Shown here in pieces: positions 1 through 7,971 of a DNA stretch of 64,000 nt. Each line of letters opens with the position of its first letter. The stretch's first letter is position 1. The notes below the pieces were generated by a model. That model was not told the DNA's origin. It did not search any database and saw nothing but the letters and a program-made list of their open reading frames with translations. Made by a program: the position numbers and the translations under genes. Source of the stretch: Cognatiyoonia koreensis (lineage in GTDB: Bacteria > Pseudomonadota > Alphaproteobacteria > Rhodobacterales > Rhodobacteraceae); NCBI RefSeq assembly GCF_900109295.1, contig NZ_FOIZ01000001.1, positions 1,984,001-2,048,000 on the forward strand, given 5' to 3'.

Positions 1-3
1 TCC

Positions 4-41
4 CCAAAAAAGAGATACGCGCCCGACGTTAGCCGGACGCG
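4..41 (-). terminator. Rho-independent terminator of rpoH
   Basis: Read on the minus strand just downstream of the rpoH stop, CGCGTCCG and CGGGCGCG (positions 41-34 and 25-18) form an 8-bp stem with one G-U pair. It is followed by a T-rich run ending in six T (positions 13-6). Position and shape fit an intrinsic terminator for rpoH. Confidence 0.7.
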
Positions 42-65
42 CTCTGAGGGGGAAGGGGGGATGGT

Positions 66-950
66 TCAGGCAAAAAACGCTTTGACTTCGCCACTTTGCG
101 CCTCAAGCGTCTTACGCATTTTTCCGAAAGCAGCCGCCTCAAGCTGGCGAACACGCTCTTTTGACAGGCCAAGCTCCGTGCCGAGGCTTTCCAGCGTGCG
201 CGGATCGTCACGCAATTTGCGCTCCCGTACGATGAACCGCTCACGCTCGTTCAACTCGTTCAGTGCTGACAGCAGCCACTGGCGCAGCGTGTCATTGTCA
301 TGGTTGTTTTCCACGTGTTCGGCGGCCTGCATACCGTCATCTTCAAGCGCGTCGATCCATTCACGACCTTCATCTTCTGACGATTGGGTCGCGTTCAGGG
401 AAAAATCGGATCCCGACAAACGGCCTTCCATCATTTCTACATCGTGAAGTGGTACACCCACCTCTTCCGAAATCAGGCGGCGCATCACATGCCCTTCAAG
501 CACCCGACCTTCGGCTGCCGCTTCACGCTCCAGGCGGGCCTGAACGCGACGCATGTTGAAGAACAGGGATTTCTGGGAAGACGTTGAACCGGTACGAACC
601 ATAGACCAGTTGCGCATCACGTAGTCCTGAATGGACGCCTTGATCCACCAGACTGCATAGGTCGAAAAGCGCACGCCACGGTCGGGGTCGAACTTGTCCG
701 CGGCCTTCATCAGACCGACAGAAGCCTCTTGAATAAGGTCGTTCATCGGCGCACCATAGCGCTTAAACTTCGCAGCCATTGAGATCGCAAGTCGCATGTA
801 CGCGGTAATCAACCGATGAAGTGCGCGCTCGTCACGCTGGTCACGCCATGCATAGGCCAGCTTCAATTCAGTTTCTGCATCAAGTAGTTCAGCCTTCATC
901 GCGGTGCGCGAGAGCGTCTGATCGGAAAAGCCATCGAAAGCCATGTTCAT
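66..950 (-). CDS. rpoH: RNA polymerase heat-shock/stress sigma factor RpoH (RpoHII-like)
   Basis: Group 3 sigma-70 family factor, 294 aa, which directs core RNA polymerase to heat-shock and oxidative-stress promoters. Region 2 carries DLIQEASVGLMKAADKFDP (71-89) and the promoter-melting and -10 recognition helices FSTYAVWWIKASIQDYVMRNW (about 95-115). The RpoH-box QKSLFFNMR (126-134), diagnostic for sigma-32 proteins, follows. The C-terminal region 4 helix-turn-helix includes TLESLGTELGLSKERVRQLE. Rhodobacterales usually carry two RpoH paralogues. From memory the N-terminus resembles RpoHII, but the paralogue assignment is inferred. The gene is divergent from the cobP-cobC pair across a 78-bp gap. 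Confidence 0.93.
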   Translation of the reverse strand: MNMAFDGFSDQTLSRTAMKAELLDAETELKLAYAWRDQRDERALHRLITAYMRLAISMAAKFKRYGAPMNDLIQEASVGLMKAADKFDPDRGVRFSTYAVWWIKASIQDYVMRNWSMVRTGSTSSQKSLFFNMRRVQARLEREAAAEGRVLEGHVMRRLISEEVGVPLHDVEMMEGRLSGSDFSLNATQSSEDEGREWIDALEDDGMQAAEHVENNHDNDTLRQWLLSALNELNERERFIVRERKLRDDPRTLESLGTELGLSKERVRQLEAAAFGKMRKTLEAQSGEVKAFFA

Positions 951-1028
951 TCCCCAGTTGATTTTATCGTGTTGTTTGGCGCTTTATTGCAGTTGTTACG
1001 GGACGTCAGTTAGAATGGATCAAAATAA

Positions 1029-1559
1029 GTGACGCATTTCTTGCCCAAACTGACATTGGTACTAGGCGGCGCGGCCTGCGGAAAATCGGCCTACGCGGAG
1101 TCGTTGGCCAAACGCAGTGAACGATCACGCGTTTATGTTGCGACAGCACAAGCGTTCGACGCCGAAATGAAGGCCAAGATCGCGGCACACCGAAACATGC
1201 GCGGGCCGGACTGGATCACCATCGAAGCACCGATCGACGTGGCAAATGCGCTGTCTTCCGCGCAAGCAGAGCAGGTCGTGTTGATCGATTGTGCCACACT
1301 TTGGCTGACAAATGTGCTGCTGGACAATCACGAGATCGAGATCGAAACCGCAACTTTCTGCGCAGCGCTTGCCGCAGCACCCTGCCCCATCATCGTTGTA
1401 TCCAACGAGGTCGGACAAGGTATTGTACCCGACAACGCCCTGTCACGCCAGTTCCGCAACGCCCAAGGCAAGCTCAACCAGATGCTGGCGGCGCAGGCGG
1501 ACACTGTTGTCACGGTCATGGCCGGCCTCCCCCTCGCGCTGAAAGGCGATCTTTTGTGA
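1029..1559 (+). CDS. cobP: Adenosylcobinamide kinase / adenosylcobinamide-phosphate guanylyltransferase
   Basis: Bifunctional 176-aa enzyme of the nucleotide-loop assembly branch of cobalamin synthesis. It phosphorylates adenosylcobinamide and transfers GMP from GTP to give AdoCbi-GDP. The P-loop GGAACGKS sits at about residues 13-20 after a LTLVLG strand, and the family block IDCATLWLTN lies mid-protein, followed by VSNEVGQGIVP. Translation starts at GTG (1029), giving a full-length CobU/CobP. The stop overlaps the GTG start of the next gene (GTGA), so the two cobalamin-related genes are probably translationally coupled. No cobalamin riboswitch fits in the 78-bp upstream gap. Confidence 0.93.
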   Translation: MTHFLPKLTLVLGGAACGKSAYAESLAKRSERSRVYVATAQAFDAEMKAKIAAHRNMRGPDWITIEAPIDVANALSSAQAEQVVLIDCATLWLTNVLLDNHEIEIETATFCAALAAAPCPIIVVSNEVGQGIVPDNALSRQFRNAQGKLNQMLAAQADTVVTVMAGLPLALKGDLL

Positions 1560-2134
1560 CCCATGTCTGGTTGGTACGGCACGGGCCGACACACGAAAAA
1601 GCCTTTACCGGCTGGCGCGATGTGCCGGCCGATCTTTCGGATGCGGCCCAGATCGAAAGGGTAAGTGCCTATCTGCCACGTGATGCACTGGTGATTTCAT
1701 CCGATCTCAAACGCGCGCATGACACCGCAACTGCCATCGGCGGTGATCGCAAGCGATTGCCGTCATGTCCAGCGCTGCGCGAATTGAACTTCGGGCATTG
1801 GGACGGATTGACCTTCGATGCGGTTTCAGAACGCGACCCGATCCTCTCCCGTCAGTACTGGGAAGAACCCGGTGATCTGCGCGCGCCGGATGGTGAAAGC
1901 TGGAACGATGCGGCCGCCCGTTTCGGGACCCGCCTCGATACGCTGATCGCAGACCACCGCCCCGCCCATTTGGTGGTTGTGGCCCACATGGGTGTTATCA
2001 TGACGCAGATCCAAAGGGCGGGGTCAATGTCAGCCTATGCAGCGATGGGCCACCAGATCGACAACTATTCAACGACGGACATGCGCCTTGTTGATGGGCA
2101 TTGGACGCTGGGTGTAATCAATCACGTTCCGTGA
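1556..2134 (+). CDS. Histidine phosphatase family protein (CobC-like alpha-ribazole phosphatase)
   Basis: Phosphoglycerate-mutase-fold phosphatase, 192 aa from the GTG at 1556 that overlaps the cobP stop. The catalytic RHG motif is at residues 8-10 (phospho-accepting His9). The acidic partner lies in LRELNFGHWDG and the second catalytic His in VVAHMGV near residue 145. Co-translation with cobP points to dephosphorylation of alpha-ribazole-5-phosphate or adenosylcobalamin-5-phosphate in the nucleotide loop pathway. That role is inferred from context, because sequence alone gives only the histidine-phosphatase superfamily. The frame is open upstream of 1556, but that stretch is a shadow of cobP. 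Confidence 0.82.
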   Translation: MTHVWLVRHGPTHEKAFTGWRDVPADLSDAAQIERVSAYLPRDALVISSDLKRAHDTATAIGGDRKRLPSCPALRELNFGHWDGLTFDAVSERDPILSRQYWEEPGDLRAPDGESWNDAAARFGTRLDTLIADHRPAHLVVVAHMGVIMTQIQRAGSMSAYAAMGHQIDNYSTTDMRLVDGHWTLGVINHVP

Positions 2135-2192
2135 TGACAAACCGCACAAATCGGCGTTGGCTGTCGCCTGCAAAAATCGGTAAATCGACGCT

Positions 2193-2882
2193 ATGACATA
2201 TGATCTCTACATCGGTGACCGGACATTCTCGAGCTGGTCTTTGCGGGGCTGGCTGATGCTCGAAAAGTTCGGGCTCGACTACAACACCCATTTTGTTGGA
2301 CTCTACGCAAAGACGCTGGACCGCGATCTTGCGCATTTGGCACCGGCACGGACAGTGCCTGTTCTTGTGACGCCCGATGGCGCAATCCTGCCCGACAGCA
2401 TGGCAATGGCCGAAACGTTGGTGGAACTCCATCCGGATATCGCTTTTTATCCGCGTGACCCGGTCGCACGGGGGCTGTGCAGAACGATGGTCGCTGAAAT
2501 GCATAGCGGATTCATGACGCTGCGCGCAGAATGCAGCAACATGATCAGCCAAGTCTGGGAAGGTTTCACACCGTCACAAGGCGTCCTGTCCGATCTGGCG
2601 CGGATCGAGGAACTCTGGGCGCTCGCGCGATCCCGTCACGGGGCAAAGGGTCCGTGGCTTTTTGGTGAATACACGTTGGCGGACGCGTTTTTCGCACCTG
2701 TTACGCATCGCATGACGACATATGAACTGCCAAGATCTGCGCTGGCGCAGGCCTACATCGATACGCAACTTGCCGATCCTGCATTTCTGGTATGGCGGGC
2801 AGACGCAATGAAGGAAACGCACGAACCGTTCCCATATGATCTTGGTCTGCCACGCAAACCCTGGCCCGTTAACAATTCCTAA
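2193..2882 (+). CDS. Glutathione S-transferase family protein
   Basis: Cytosolic GST fold of 229 aa. The N-terminal thioredoxin-like domain begins MTYDLYIGDRTFSSWSLRGW, with a Ser-rich turn (SSWS) at the usual glutathione-activating position. It continues through the cis-Pro segment TVPVLVTPDG and LPDSMAMAETL. The C-terminal all-helical domain includes WLFGEYTLADAFFAPV, the N-capping/hydrophobic-staple region typical of GSTs. The substrate cannot be told from sequence; it could serve detoxification or dehalogenation. It stands alone between the cobalamin pair and comM. Confidence 0.88.
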   Translation: MTYDLYIGDRTFSSWSLRGWLMLEKFGLDYNTHFVGLYAKTLDRDLAHLAPARTVPVLVTPDGAILPDSMAMAETLVELHPDIAFYPRDPVARGLCRTMVAEMHSGFMTLRAECSNMISQVWEGFTPSQGVLSDLARIEELWALARSRHGAKGPWLFGEYTLADAFFAPVTHRMTTYELPRSALAQAYIDTQLADPAFLVWRADAMKETHEPFPYDLGLPRKPWPVNNS

Positions 2883-2927
2883 ACCACGTTCCGCGTAGGT
2901 GTTTACACCTGACAACGGGGACAAGAC

Positions 2928-4442
2928 ATGGTGGCAGTCGCCTATACGGTGGCCTTTGACGGGATCGACGCACGCTTGGTCGAAGTGCAATGCGCTGTCT
3001 CTCCGGGCCTGCCAGCATTCAGTATCGTCGGGCTGCCTGACAAGGCGGTCAGCGAAGCCCGTGAACGGGTTCGTGCGGCCCTGACCGCCATGGCCATCGC
3101 GCTGCCTTCCAAACGCATTACGATTAACATGTCACCAGCGGACCTGCCGAAAGAAGGATCGCATTTCGACCTGCCGATCGCGCTGGCCCTGCTGGCTGCA
3201 CTTGAAATCATTCCGCGCGACGCAGTGGCACAGACCGTCGCATTGGGGGAACTATCGCTCGATGGCGGATTGGTCTCTGTCATCGGTACCCTGCCCGCTG
3301 CAATGGCCGCAGCCGAAGACGACCGCACACTGATCTGTCCAGCGGGCTGTGGCGCTGAAGCGGCATGGGTGAATGCTGTCACCGTGATCGCCCCCGCATC
3401 GCTCGCGCAAACTGTACAACATTTCAACGGCCAAGCGATCCTTGAACCGGCACAGCCGGGTGAGGTGCAGGCACGCGACGCAACCCGTGATCTGTCAGAA
3501 GTGAAAGGACAGGAACGGGCTAAGCGCGCACTGGAAATCGCGGCGGCGGGGCGGCACCACCTTTTTCTTGTCGGATCACCCGGTTCAGGCAAATCCATGC
3601 TGTCGGCTCGGATACCGGGCATCCTGCCTGACCTGACCCCGGCAGAGGCGCTTGAAACGTCGATGATCCACTCCCTTTCGGGATTGCTCGACGAAGGTGG
3701 TATCAACCGACAGCGCCCGTTCCGTGAACCCCATCACACGGCATCTATGGCGGCAATCGTCGGCGGCGGGCGCGGAGCAAAGCCCGGTGAAATCTCACTG
3801 GCGCATAACGGCGTGCTTTTCATGGATGAATTCCCCGAATTTCCGCGGACGGTGCTGGAAACCTTGCGTCAGCCTATCGAAACCGGCGAAGTCGTCGTCG
3901 CCCGCGCGAATGCGCACGTAAAATATCCCTGCAAATTCATGCTGGTGGCAGCCGCAAACCCTTGCAAATGCGGCTATCTTGCCGATCCGGCGCGGGCGTG
4001 CGCCCGGGTGCCAGCCTGCGGAGAGGATTACCTCGGACGCATTTCCGGGCCACTAATGGACCGGTTCGACCTGCGGGTCGAGGTGCCGCCGGTCGCGTTC
4101 ACAGACCTTGATCTGCCAGCTGACGGTGAAAAATCGGAACAGATTGCGAAACGGGTTGCGATGGCCCGTGACATTCAGACGACGCGCTATGCCAAACGGC
4201 CGGGCATGACGGCAAATGCGGACGCGCAAGGGGCCATTCTGGAAGACGTCGCCACACCAGATACAGAAGGACGTGCTCTCCTGACGCAGGTGGCCGAACG
4301 CTTCGGTTTGTCTGCGCGCGGATATCACCGGGTATTGCGTGTGGCGCGCACGATTGCGGATCTTGAAGGTGCCCCGGACGTGCGCAAGCCACATGTTGCC
4401 GAAGCCGTCAGCTACAGGCTGACGCTCACGAAAGAGGTTTAG
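2928..4442 (+). CDS. comM: YifB/ComM family Mg-chelatase-like AAA+ ATPase
   Basis: 504-aa AAA+ protein with the family layout: an N-terminal Lon-protease-like S5/ChlI domain (about 1-175), Walker A GSPGSGKS at 216-223, Walker B ending LFMDEFPEF, a CKCGY...C...C cysteine cluster after the ATPase core, and a C-terminal lid beginning [21 protein letters not shown]. In Vibrio and Haemophilus ComM is a hexameric helicase that promotes branch migration of incoming DNA during natural transformation. In this group its role is less clear, and it is present in non-competent species too. Its last 4 bases overlap the 3' end of the convergent gshB. Confidence 0.9.
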   Translation: MVAVAYTVAFDGIDARLVEVQCAVSPGLPAFSIVGLPDKAVSEARERVRAALTAMAIALPSKRITINMSPADLPKEGSHFDLPIALALLAALEIIPRDAVAQTVALGELSLDGGLVSVIGTLPAAMAAAEDDRTLICPAGCGAEAAWVNAVTVIAPASLAQTVQHFNGQAILEPAQPGEVQARDATRDLSEVKGQERAKRALEIAAAGRHHLFLVGSPGSGKSMLSARIPGILPDLTPAEALETSMIHSLSGLLDEGGINRQRPFREPHHTASMAAIVGGGRGAKPGEISLAHNGVLFMDEFPEFPRTVLETLRQPIETGEVVVARANAHVKYPCKFMLVAAANPCKCGYLADPARACARVPACGEDYLGRISGPLMDRFDLRVEVPPVAFTDLDLPADGEKSEQIAKRVAMARDIQTTRYAKRPGMTANADAQGAILEDVATPDTEGRALLTQVAERFGLSARGYHRVLRVARTIADLEGAPDVRKPHVAEAVSYRLTLTKEV

Positions 4443-5380
4443 GCCCGCTTTGCCTCGATCGCTTCCCAGATCTTGGCCGCGATATTCGTGCCGTCGAACC
4501 GCTCAAGTTCCTGAATGCCGGTGGGTGATGTGACGTTTATCTCGGTCAACCAGTCCCCTATCACGTCAATCCCGACAAAGACCTGACCCTTCTCTTTCAG
4601 CAGCGGGCCAATCGCGGCACAGATTTCACGATCGCGATCAGTCAGCGACACTTTCTCGGGGCGGCCACCGACGTGCATGTTCGAACGGGTTTCACCAGCC
4701 GCGGGCACCCGATTGATCGCACCGACGGGTTCGCCATCGACAAGGATGATGCGCTTATCGCCCTTGCTTACATCCGGCAGAAACTTCTGCATGATCAGCG
4801 GTTCACGGTTGATGCCGGTAAATACCTCGTGCAGCGAAGCAAGGTTACTGTCATCTGATTGCAGTTTGAAAACGCCGGCCCCGCCGTTGCCATAAAGCGG
4901 CTTGAGAATGACATCTCCATGGTCCTTGCGGAACACCTTGAGGGTTTCGAGATCACGCGCGATCATCGTCGGCGGGGTCAGGTCAGAAAATGCGAGAACC
5001 AACAGTTTTTCAGGATAGTTGCGGACCCAAAACGGGTCATTCACGACAAGCGTTTGCGGGTGCACCATATCCAGAAGGTGCGTCGTAGTGATATAACCCA
5101 TGTCAAACGGCGGGTCTTGCCGCAACCATATGACGTCCAGATCGGCAAGGTCCATTTCCGTCTCGTCGCCAAGGGTGAAATGGTTGCCCTTTTCGCGGCG
5201 CACTTCCAGCGGCCACCCCCGCGCCGTGACGCGACCCTCACGATAGGCAATCTTGTCCGGCGTGTAATAAAACAGGCGATGGCCGCGTGCCTGTGCCTCT
5301 TCGGCAATGCGGAACGTGCTGTCTGCGTCGATATTGATCGGACCGATAGGATCCATCTGGAAAGCAACGTGAAGCGACAT
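4439..5380 (-). CDS. gshB: Glutathione synthetase
   Basis: ATP-grasp ligase of 313 aa that joins gamma-glutamylcysteine and glycine to make glutathione. It opens [20 protein letters not shown], the usual bacterial GshB start (FQMDPI). ATP-grasp signatures follow: [16 protein letters not shown] (nucleotide-binding loop), [25 protein letters not shown] and the metal-binding tail [13 protein letters not shown]. Length matches the family. It is followed downstream on the same strand only by convergent comM. Upstream lie the same-strand yraN and rsmI genes, whose reading frames are tightly linked to each other but separated from gshB by 74 bp. Confidence 0.96.
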   Translation of the reverse strand: MSLHVAFQMDPIGPINIDADSTFRIAEEAQARGHRLFYYTPDKIAYREGRVTARGWPLEVRREKGNHFTLGDETEMDLADLDVIWLRQDPPFDMGYITTTHLLDMVHPQTLVVNDPFWVRNYPEKLLVLAFSDLTPPTMIARDLETLKVFRKDHGDVILKPLYGNGGAGVFKLQSDDSNLASLHEVFTGINREPLIMQKFLPDVSKGDKRIILVDGEPVGAINRVPAAGETRSNMHVGGRPEKVSLTDRDREICAAIGPLLKEKGQVFVGIDVIGDWLTEINVTSPTGIQELERFDGTNIAAKIWEAIEAKRA

Positions 5381-5454
5381 GACAGCCCTCGCTCAATTAT
5401 GTGGTGCGCTCTGATACATGGCCCAGCGGGTGGGCGGGTGCAATCCTGTAATGT

Positions 5455-5811
5455 CTAGGCTTCCATGAATGCGTTCTCGATGATCCGAACGGCACCACTA
5501 CTGTCGACCATTGCCAGATCAAAACGCATGTCCGTCAATTGGCCGTCGGGCTCGTTGGAAACGAATTCGGTTGCAGCCGCACAAAGCCGATCCATCTGCT
5601 TGCGCGACAGCCGCGTCGCGGCCCGCGTGAAACTACTGCTTTTCTTCACCTCAACAAAGACGACACGTGCGCCTTCCCGGACAATCAGGTCAACCTCGCC
5701 ACCTTTGCCGCGCCACCGCCTTTCGGCGATAATGCGACCGCGGCGCAGATAATCCTTCGCTACGATATCTTCGGCGGCTACGCCTGCGTGATAGCTGGTT
5801 TTACCGCTCAC
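5455..5811 (-). CDS. YraN family (UPF0102) putative endonuclease
   Basis: 118-aa member of the YraN/UPF0102 family, with an RecB/archaeal Holliday-junction-resolvase-type nuclease fold. Visible motifs are GVAAEDIVAKDYLRRGRIIAERRWRGKGGEVDLIV (the E...GEVDLI part supplies metal-binding acidic residues) and VVFVEVKKSSSF (the E-x-K catalytic core). Activity and substrate are not established for the family as far as I know. Its start overlaps the rsmI stop by 4 bases. The rsmI-yraN pairing is common in proteobacteria and supports coupled translation. Confidence 0.88.
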   Translation of the reverse strand: MSGKTSYHAGVAAEDIVAKDYLRRGRIIAERRWRGKGGEVDLIVREGARVVFVEVKKSSSFTRAATRLSRKQMDRLCAAATEFVSNEPDGQLTDMRFDLAMVDSSGAVRIIENAFMEA

Positions 5812-6668
5812 GTTTCATCCTTCAGGCCCAATGCCCGCTGATACACATCCTTGCGTGGCATGCCAAAGGCACCGGCCACTGTCGTTGCTGCATCTTTCAC
5901 CCGCATCGTCTCCAGCGCCGTTCGAAGGGCCGTATCCACATCTGCATCGGATATCACCGTGGCCCCTGCGCGACCGACAAGCACCACGATCTCACCCTTG
6001 ACGCTGCGCCCGTCAAATGCCGCAACCAGTTCTGCCAGCGATCCACGCTGCGTTTCTTCAAATTTCTTCGTCAGTTCGCGGCAGACAGCCGCTTCGCGCG
6101 TACCGCCCAGAATTTCGCAGAGATCGGCTAACAATTCATGAACGCGTTTTGGCGACTCGAAGAACACTAGCGTAAACGGCGTATCCCGCAGTTGCGCAAT
6201 TTCCGTCTGCCTGGCGGCCTTGCTGGCGGGCAGAAAGCCGACAAAGGCAAAGCGATCGGTGGCAAGCCCCGAAACGGTCAAGGCCGCTAGCACGGCCGAC
6301 GCGCCCGGTGCGGCAATCACCGCGAACCCAGCGCCCGCAGCAGCAACGCCCAATTCATACCCCGGATCAGCGACCAAAGGGGTGCCTGCCTCTGACACAT
6401 AGGCGACGGAACGCCCTGCTTTCATGTGCTCCAGTAACTTCTGGATAACGGCTTTGCCGCTGTGATCATGAAACGCGACGATCCGGCGCTCCCCCAGTGG
6501 AACGCCATGGATTTCCATTAGTTTGCGCGCTGTTCGCGTGTCTTCCGCTGCAAGCACGTCCGCACTTGCCAGAATATCCAGACCGCGCAATGTGATATCG
6601 CGGGCGGCACCGATGGGTGTCGCCACAAAATACAAACCGGCAGAGAGTGGCTTGATCTCAAAATTCAT
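5808..6668 (-). CDS. rsmI: 16S rRNA (cytidine-1402-2'-O)-methyltransferase
   Basis: 286-aa tetrapyrrole-methylase-superfamily enzyme that adds the 2'-O-methyl group to C1402 in the decoding centre of 16S rRNA. The SAM-binding segment FVATPIGAARDITLRGLDIL near the N-terminus corresponds to the usual VATPIGNL-D motif. LAAEDTRTARKLM, FHDHSG, VSEAGTPLVADPGYELG and GFLPASKAARQTEI are all family blocks. The C-terminal third is the short RsmI-specific extension. It is divergent from the LpoA-like lipoprotein gene at 6761. Confidence 0.95.
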   Translation of the reverse strand: MNFEIKPLSAGLYFVATPIGAARDITLRGLDILASADVLAAEDTRTARKLMEIHGVPLGERRIVAFHDHSGKAVIQKLLEHMKAGRSVAYVSEAGTPLVADPGYELGVAAAGAGFAVIAAPGASAVLAALTVSGLATDRFAFVGFLPASKAARQTEIAQLRDTPFTLVFFESPKRVHELLADLCEILGGTREAAVCRELTKKFEETQRGSLAELVAAFDGRSVKGEIVVLVGRAGATVISDADVDTALRTALETMRVKDAATTVAGAFGMPRKDVYQRALGLKDET

Positions 6669-6760
6669 GCCTAGACCCTTCCGTCACGGTCTTTATGATG
6701 CGCCACAAGAATGGCTGTCAGGGGGCTCCTGTCGCAGCTGCCGTACAGGAGGAGTTATTC

Positions 6761-7948
6761 ATGTTTGCCAATTTGTTGCGCGCCCGCAAGGCTGCCGCCC
6801 GCCTTTTCACTCTTTTGACGATTGTATTCGTCGCTGCATGTGCCGCGCCGGGTGCGGTCGGGATCAACCAGAATACAGGTCAGCGGATTGATCCGAATGC
6901 ACCCGTCCAAGTGGCGCTGCTGGTGCCAGGCGGATCCACGGCAGGGTCCGACCGCTTTCTGGCGGCAAATCTTGAAAACGCCGCGCGCATGGCAATTGCA
7001 GACCTGAACGGTGTCGACATCGACCTGCGGGTTTACAACACGGGGTCTGATCCGGCGCAAGCATCAGTCATCACAGCGCAAGCCCTTGAAGAAGGTGCGA
7101 AAATCATTCTAGGCCCGCTGTATGCGGATGCTGCGAACGCTGCCGGTCTTGCGGCCGCAAGCCGCAACGTCAACGTGTTGACCTTCTCGAACAACCCAAA
7201 GATTGCGGGTGGTAATGTGTTTTTGCTGGGTGCGACGTTCGACAATACCGCGCGCAGACTGGTCAACCACGCCGCCCGGAACGGGACAACCCGGTTTGCC
7301 ATCGTTCACGGCAACGATGAAGGTGGGCAGGTTGGCCGTGATGCGATTGCAACCGCCGTGCGCAGCAGCGGTGCCCAACTTGCCGGTGTGGAAAGCTATG
7401 CGCTCTCCCAGCAAGGCATCCTCGAAGCGACGCCACGGATTGCATCAACCATCAATGCGACCGGTGCCGATGCGGTCTTTCTGACCGCCGGTGTCAACGC
7501 AGACCTGCCGATCATCGCAACGTCCTTGCCAGAAGCGGGCATCAACCCGGCTGACACACGCTATATCGGACTGACGCGCTGGAACGCGTTGCCGCAGGCG
7601 CTGTCCCTTCCAGGTGTTCAGGGCGGCTTGTTTGCACTGCCCGACCAGTCGATGGTGGCAAATTTCGAAAGCCGCTATCAGGGTGTCTATGGCGACGCGC
7701 CACATCCGCTGGCCGGCCTTGCCTATGACGGAATCGCGGCAATCGGCGCCCTCGTCGCCGCCGGTGATTCCAATGCTTTGACCAAGCAGGCACTGACCAC
7801 CCGCCAGGGTTTTCAGGGAACCAGCGGCATCTTCCGCCTGCTGCCGAACGGTCTGAACGAACGCGGTCTTGCGGTCGCCGAAGTGCGCAACAACCGCGTC
7901 GTCATAGTTGAACCGGCACCTCGCTCTTTCGGGGGGTCCGGTCTCTGA
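6761..7948 (+). CDS. LpoA-like penicillin-binding protein activator (lipoprotein)
   Basis: 395-aa lipoprotein with a periplasmic-binding-protein fold (receptor family ligand-binding region/LppC). The ATG at 6761 is preferred over an upstream in-frame ATG because AGGAGGAG (6747-6754) lies at ideal spacing. It gives a lipoprotein signal peptide ending VFVAAC, with Cys about residue 27. The mature part has alternating Rossmann-type segments (VQVALLVPGGS, AKIILGPLYAD, TRFAIVHGNDEGG, ADAVFLTAG, LAYDGIAAIGAL). In enterobacteria LpoA activates PBP1a from the outer membrane. The equivalent role in alphaproteobacteria is inferred from family membership. The gene is adjacent to rsmI, as lpoA often is elsewhere. 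Confidence 0.83.
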   Translation: MFANLLRARKAAARLFTLLTIVFVAACAAPGAVGINQNTGQRIDPNAPVQVALLVPGGSTAGSDRFLAANLENAARMAIADLNGVDIDLRVYNTGSDPAQASVITAQALEEGAKIILGPLYADAANAAGLAAASRNVNVLTFSNNPKIAGGNVFLLGATFDNTARRLVNHAARNGTTRFAIVHGNDEGGQVGRDAIATAVRSSGAQLAGVESYALSQQGILEATPRIASTINATGADAVFLTAGVNADLPIIATSLPEAGINPADTRYIGLTRWNALPQALSLPGVQGGLFALPDQSMVANFESRYQGVYGDAPHPLAGLAYDGIAAIGALVAAGDSNALTKQALTTRQGFQGTSGIFRLLPNGLNERGLAVAEVRNNRVVIVEPAPRSFGGSGL

Positions 7949-7971
7949 TCGTCAAAACCGGGCAAAAAGCC

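Noticed and set aside
951..1028. Cobalamin riboswitch before cobP
   Set aside because: The 78-bp gap to the divergent rpoH is far too short for the roughly 200-nt element, and no B12-box was seen.
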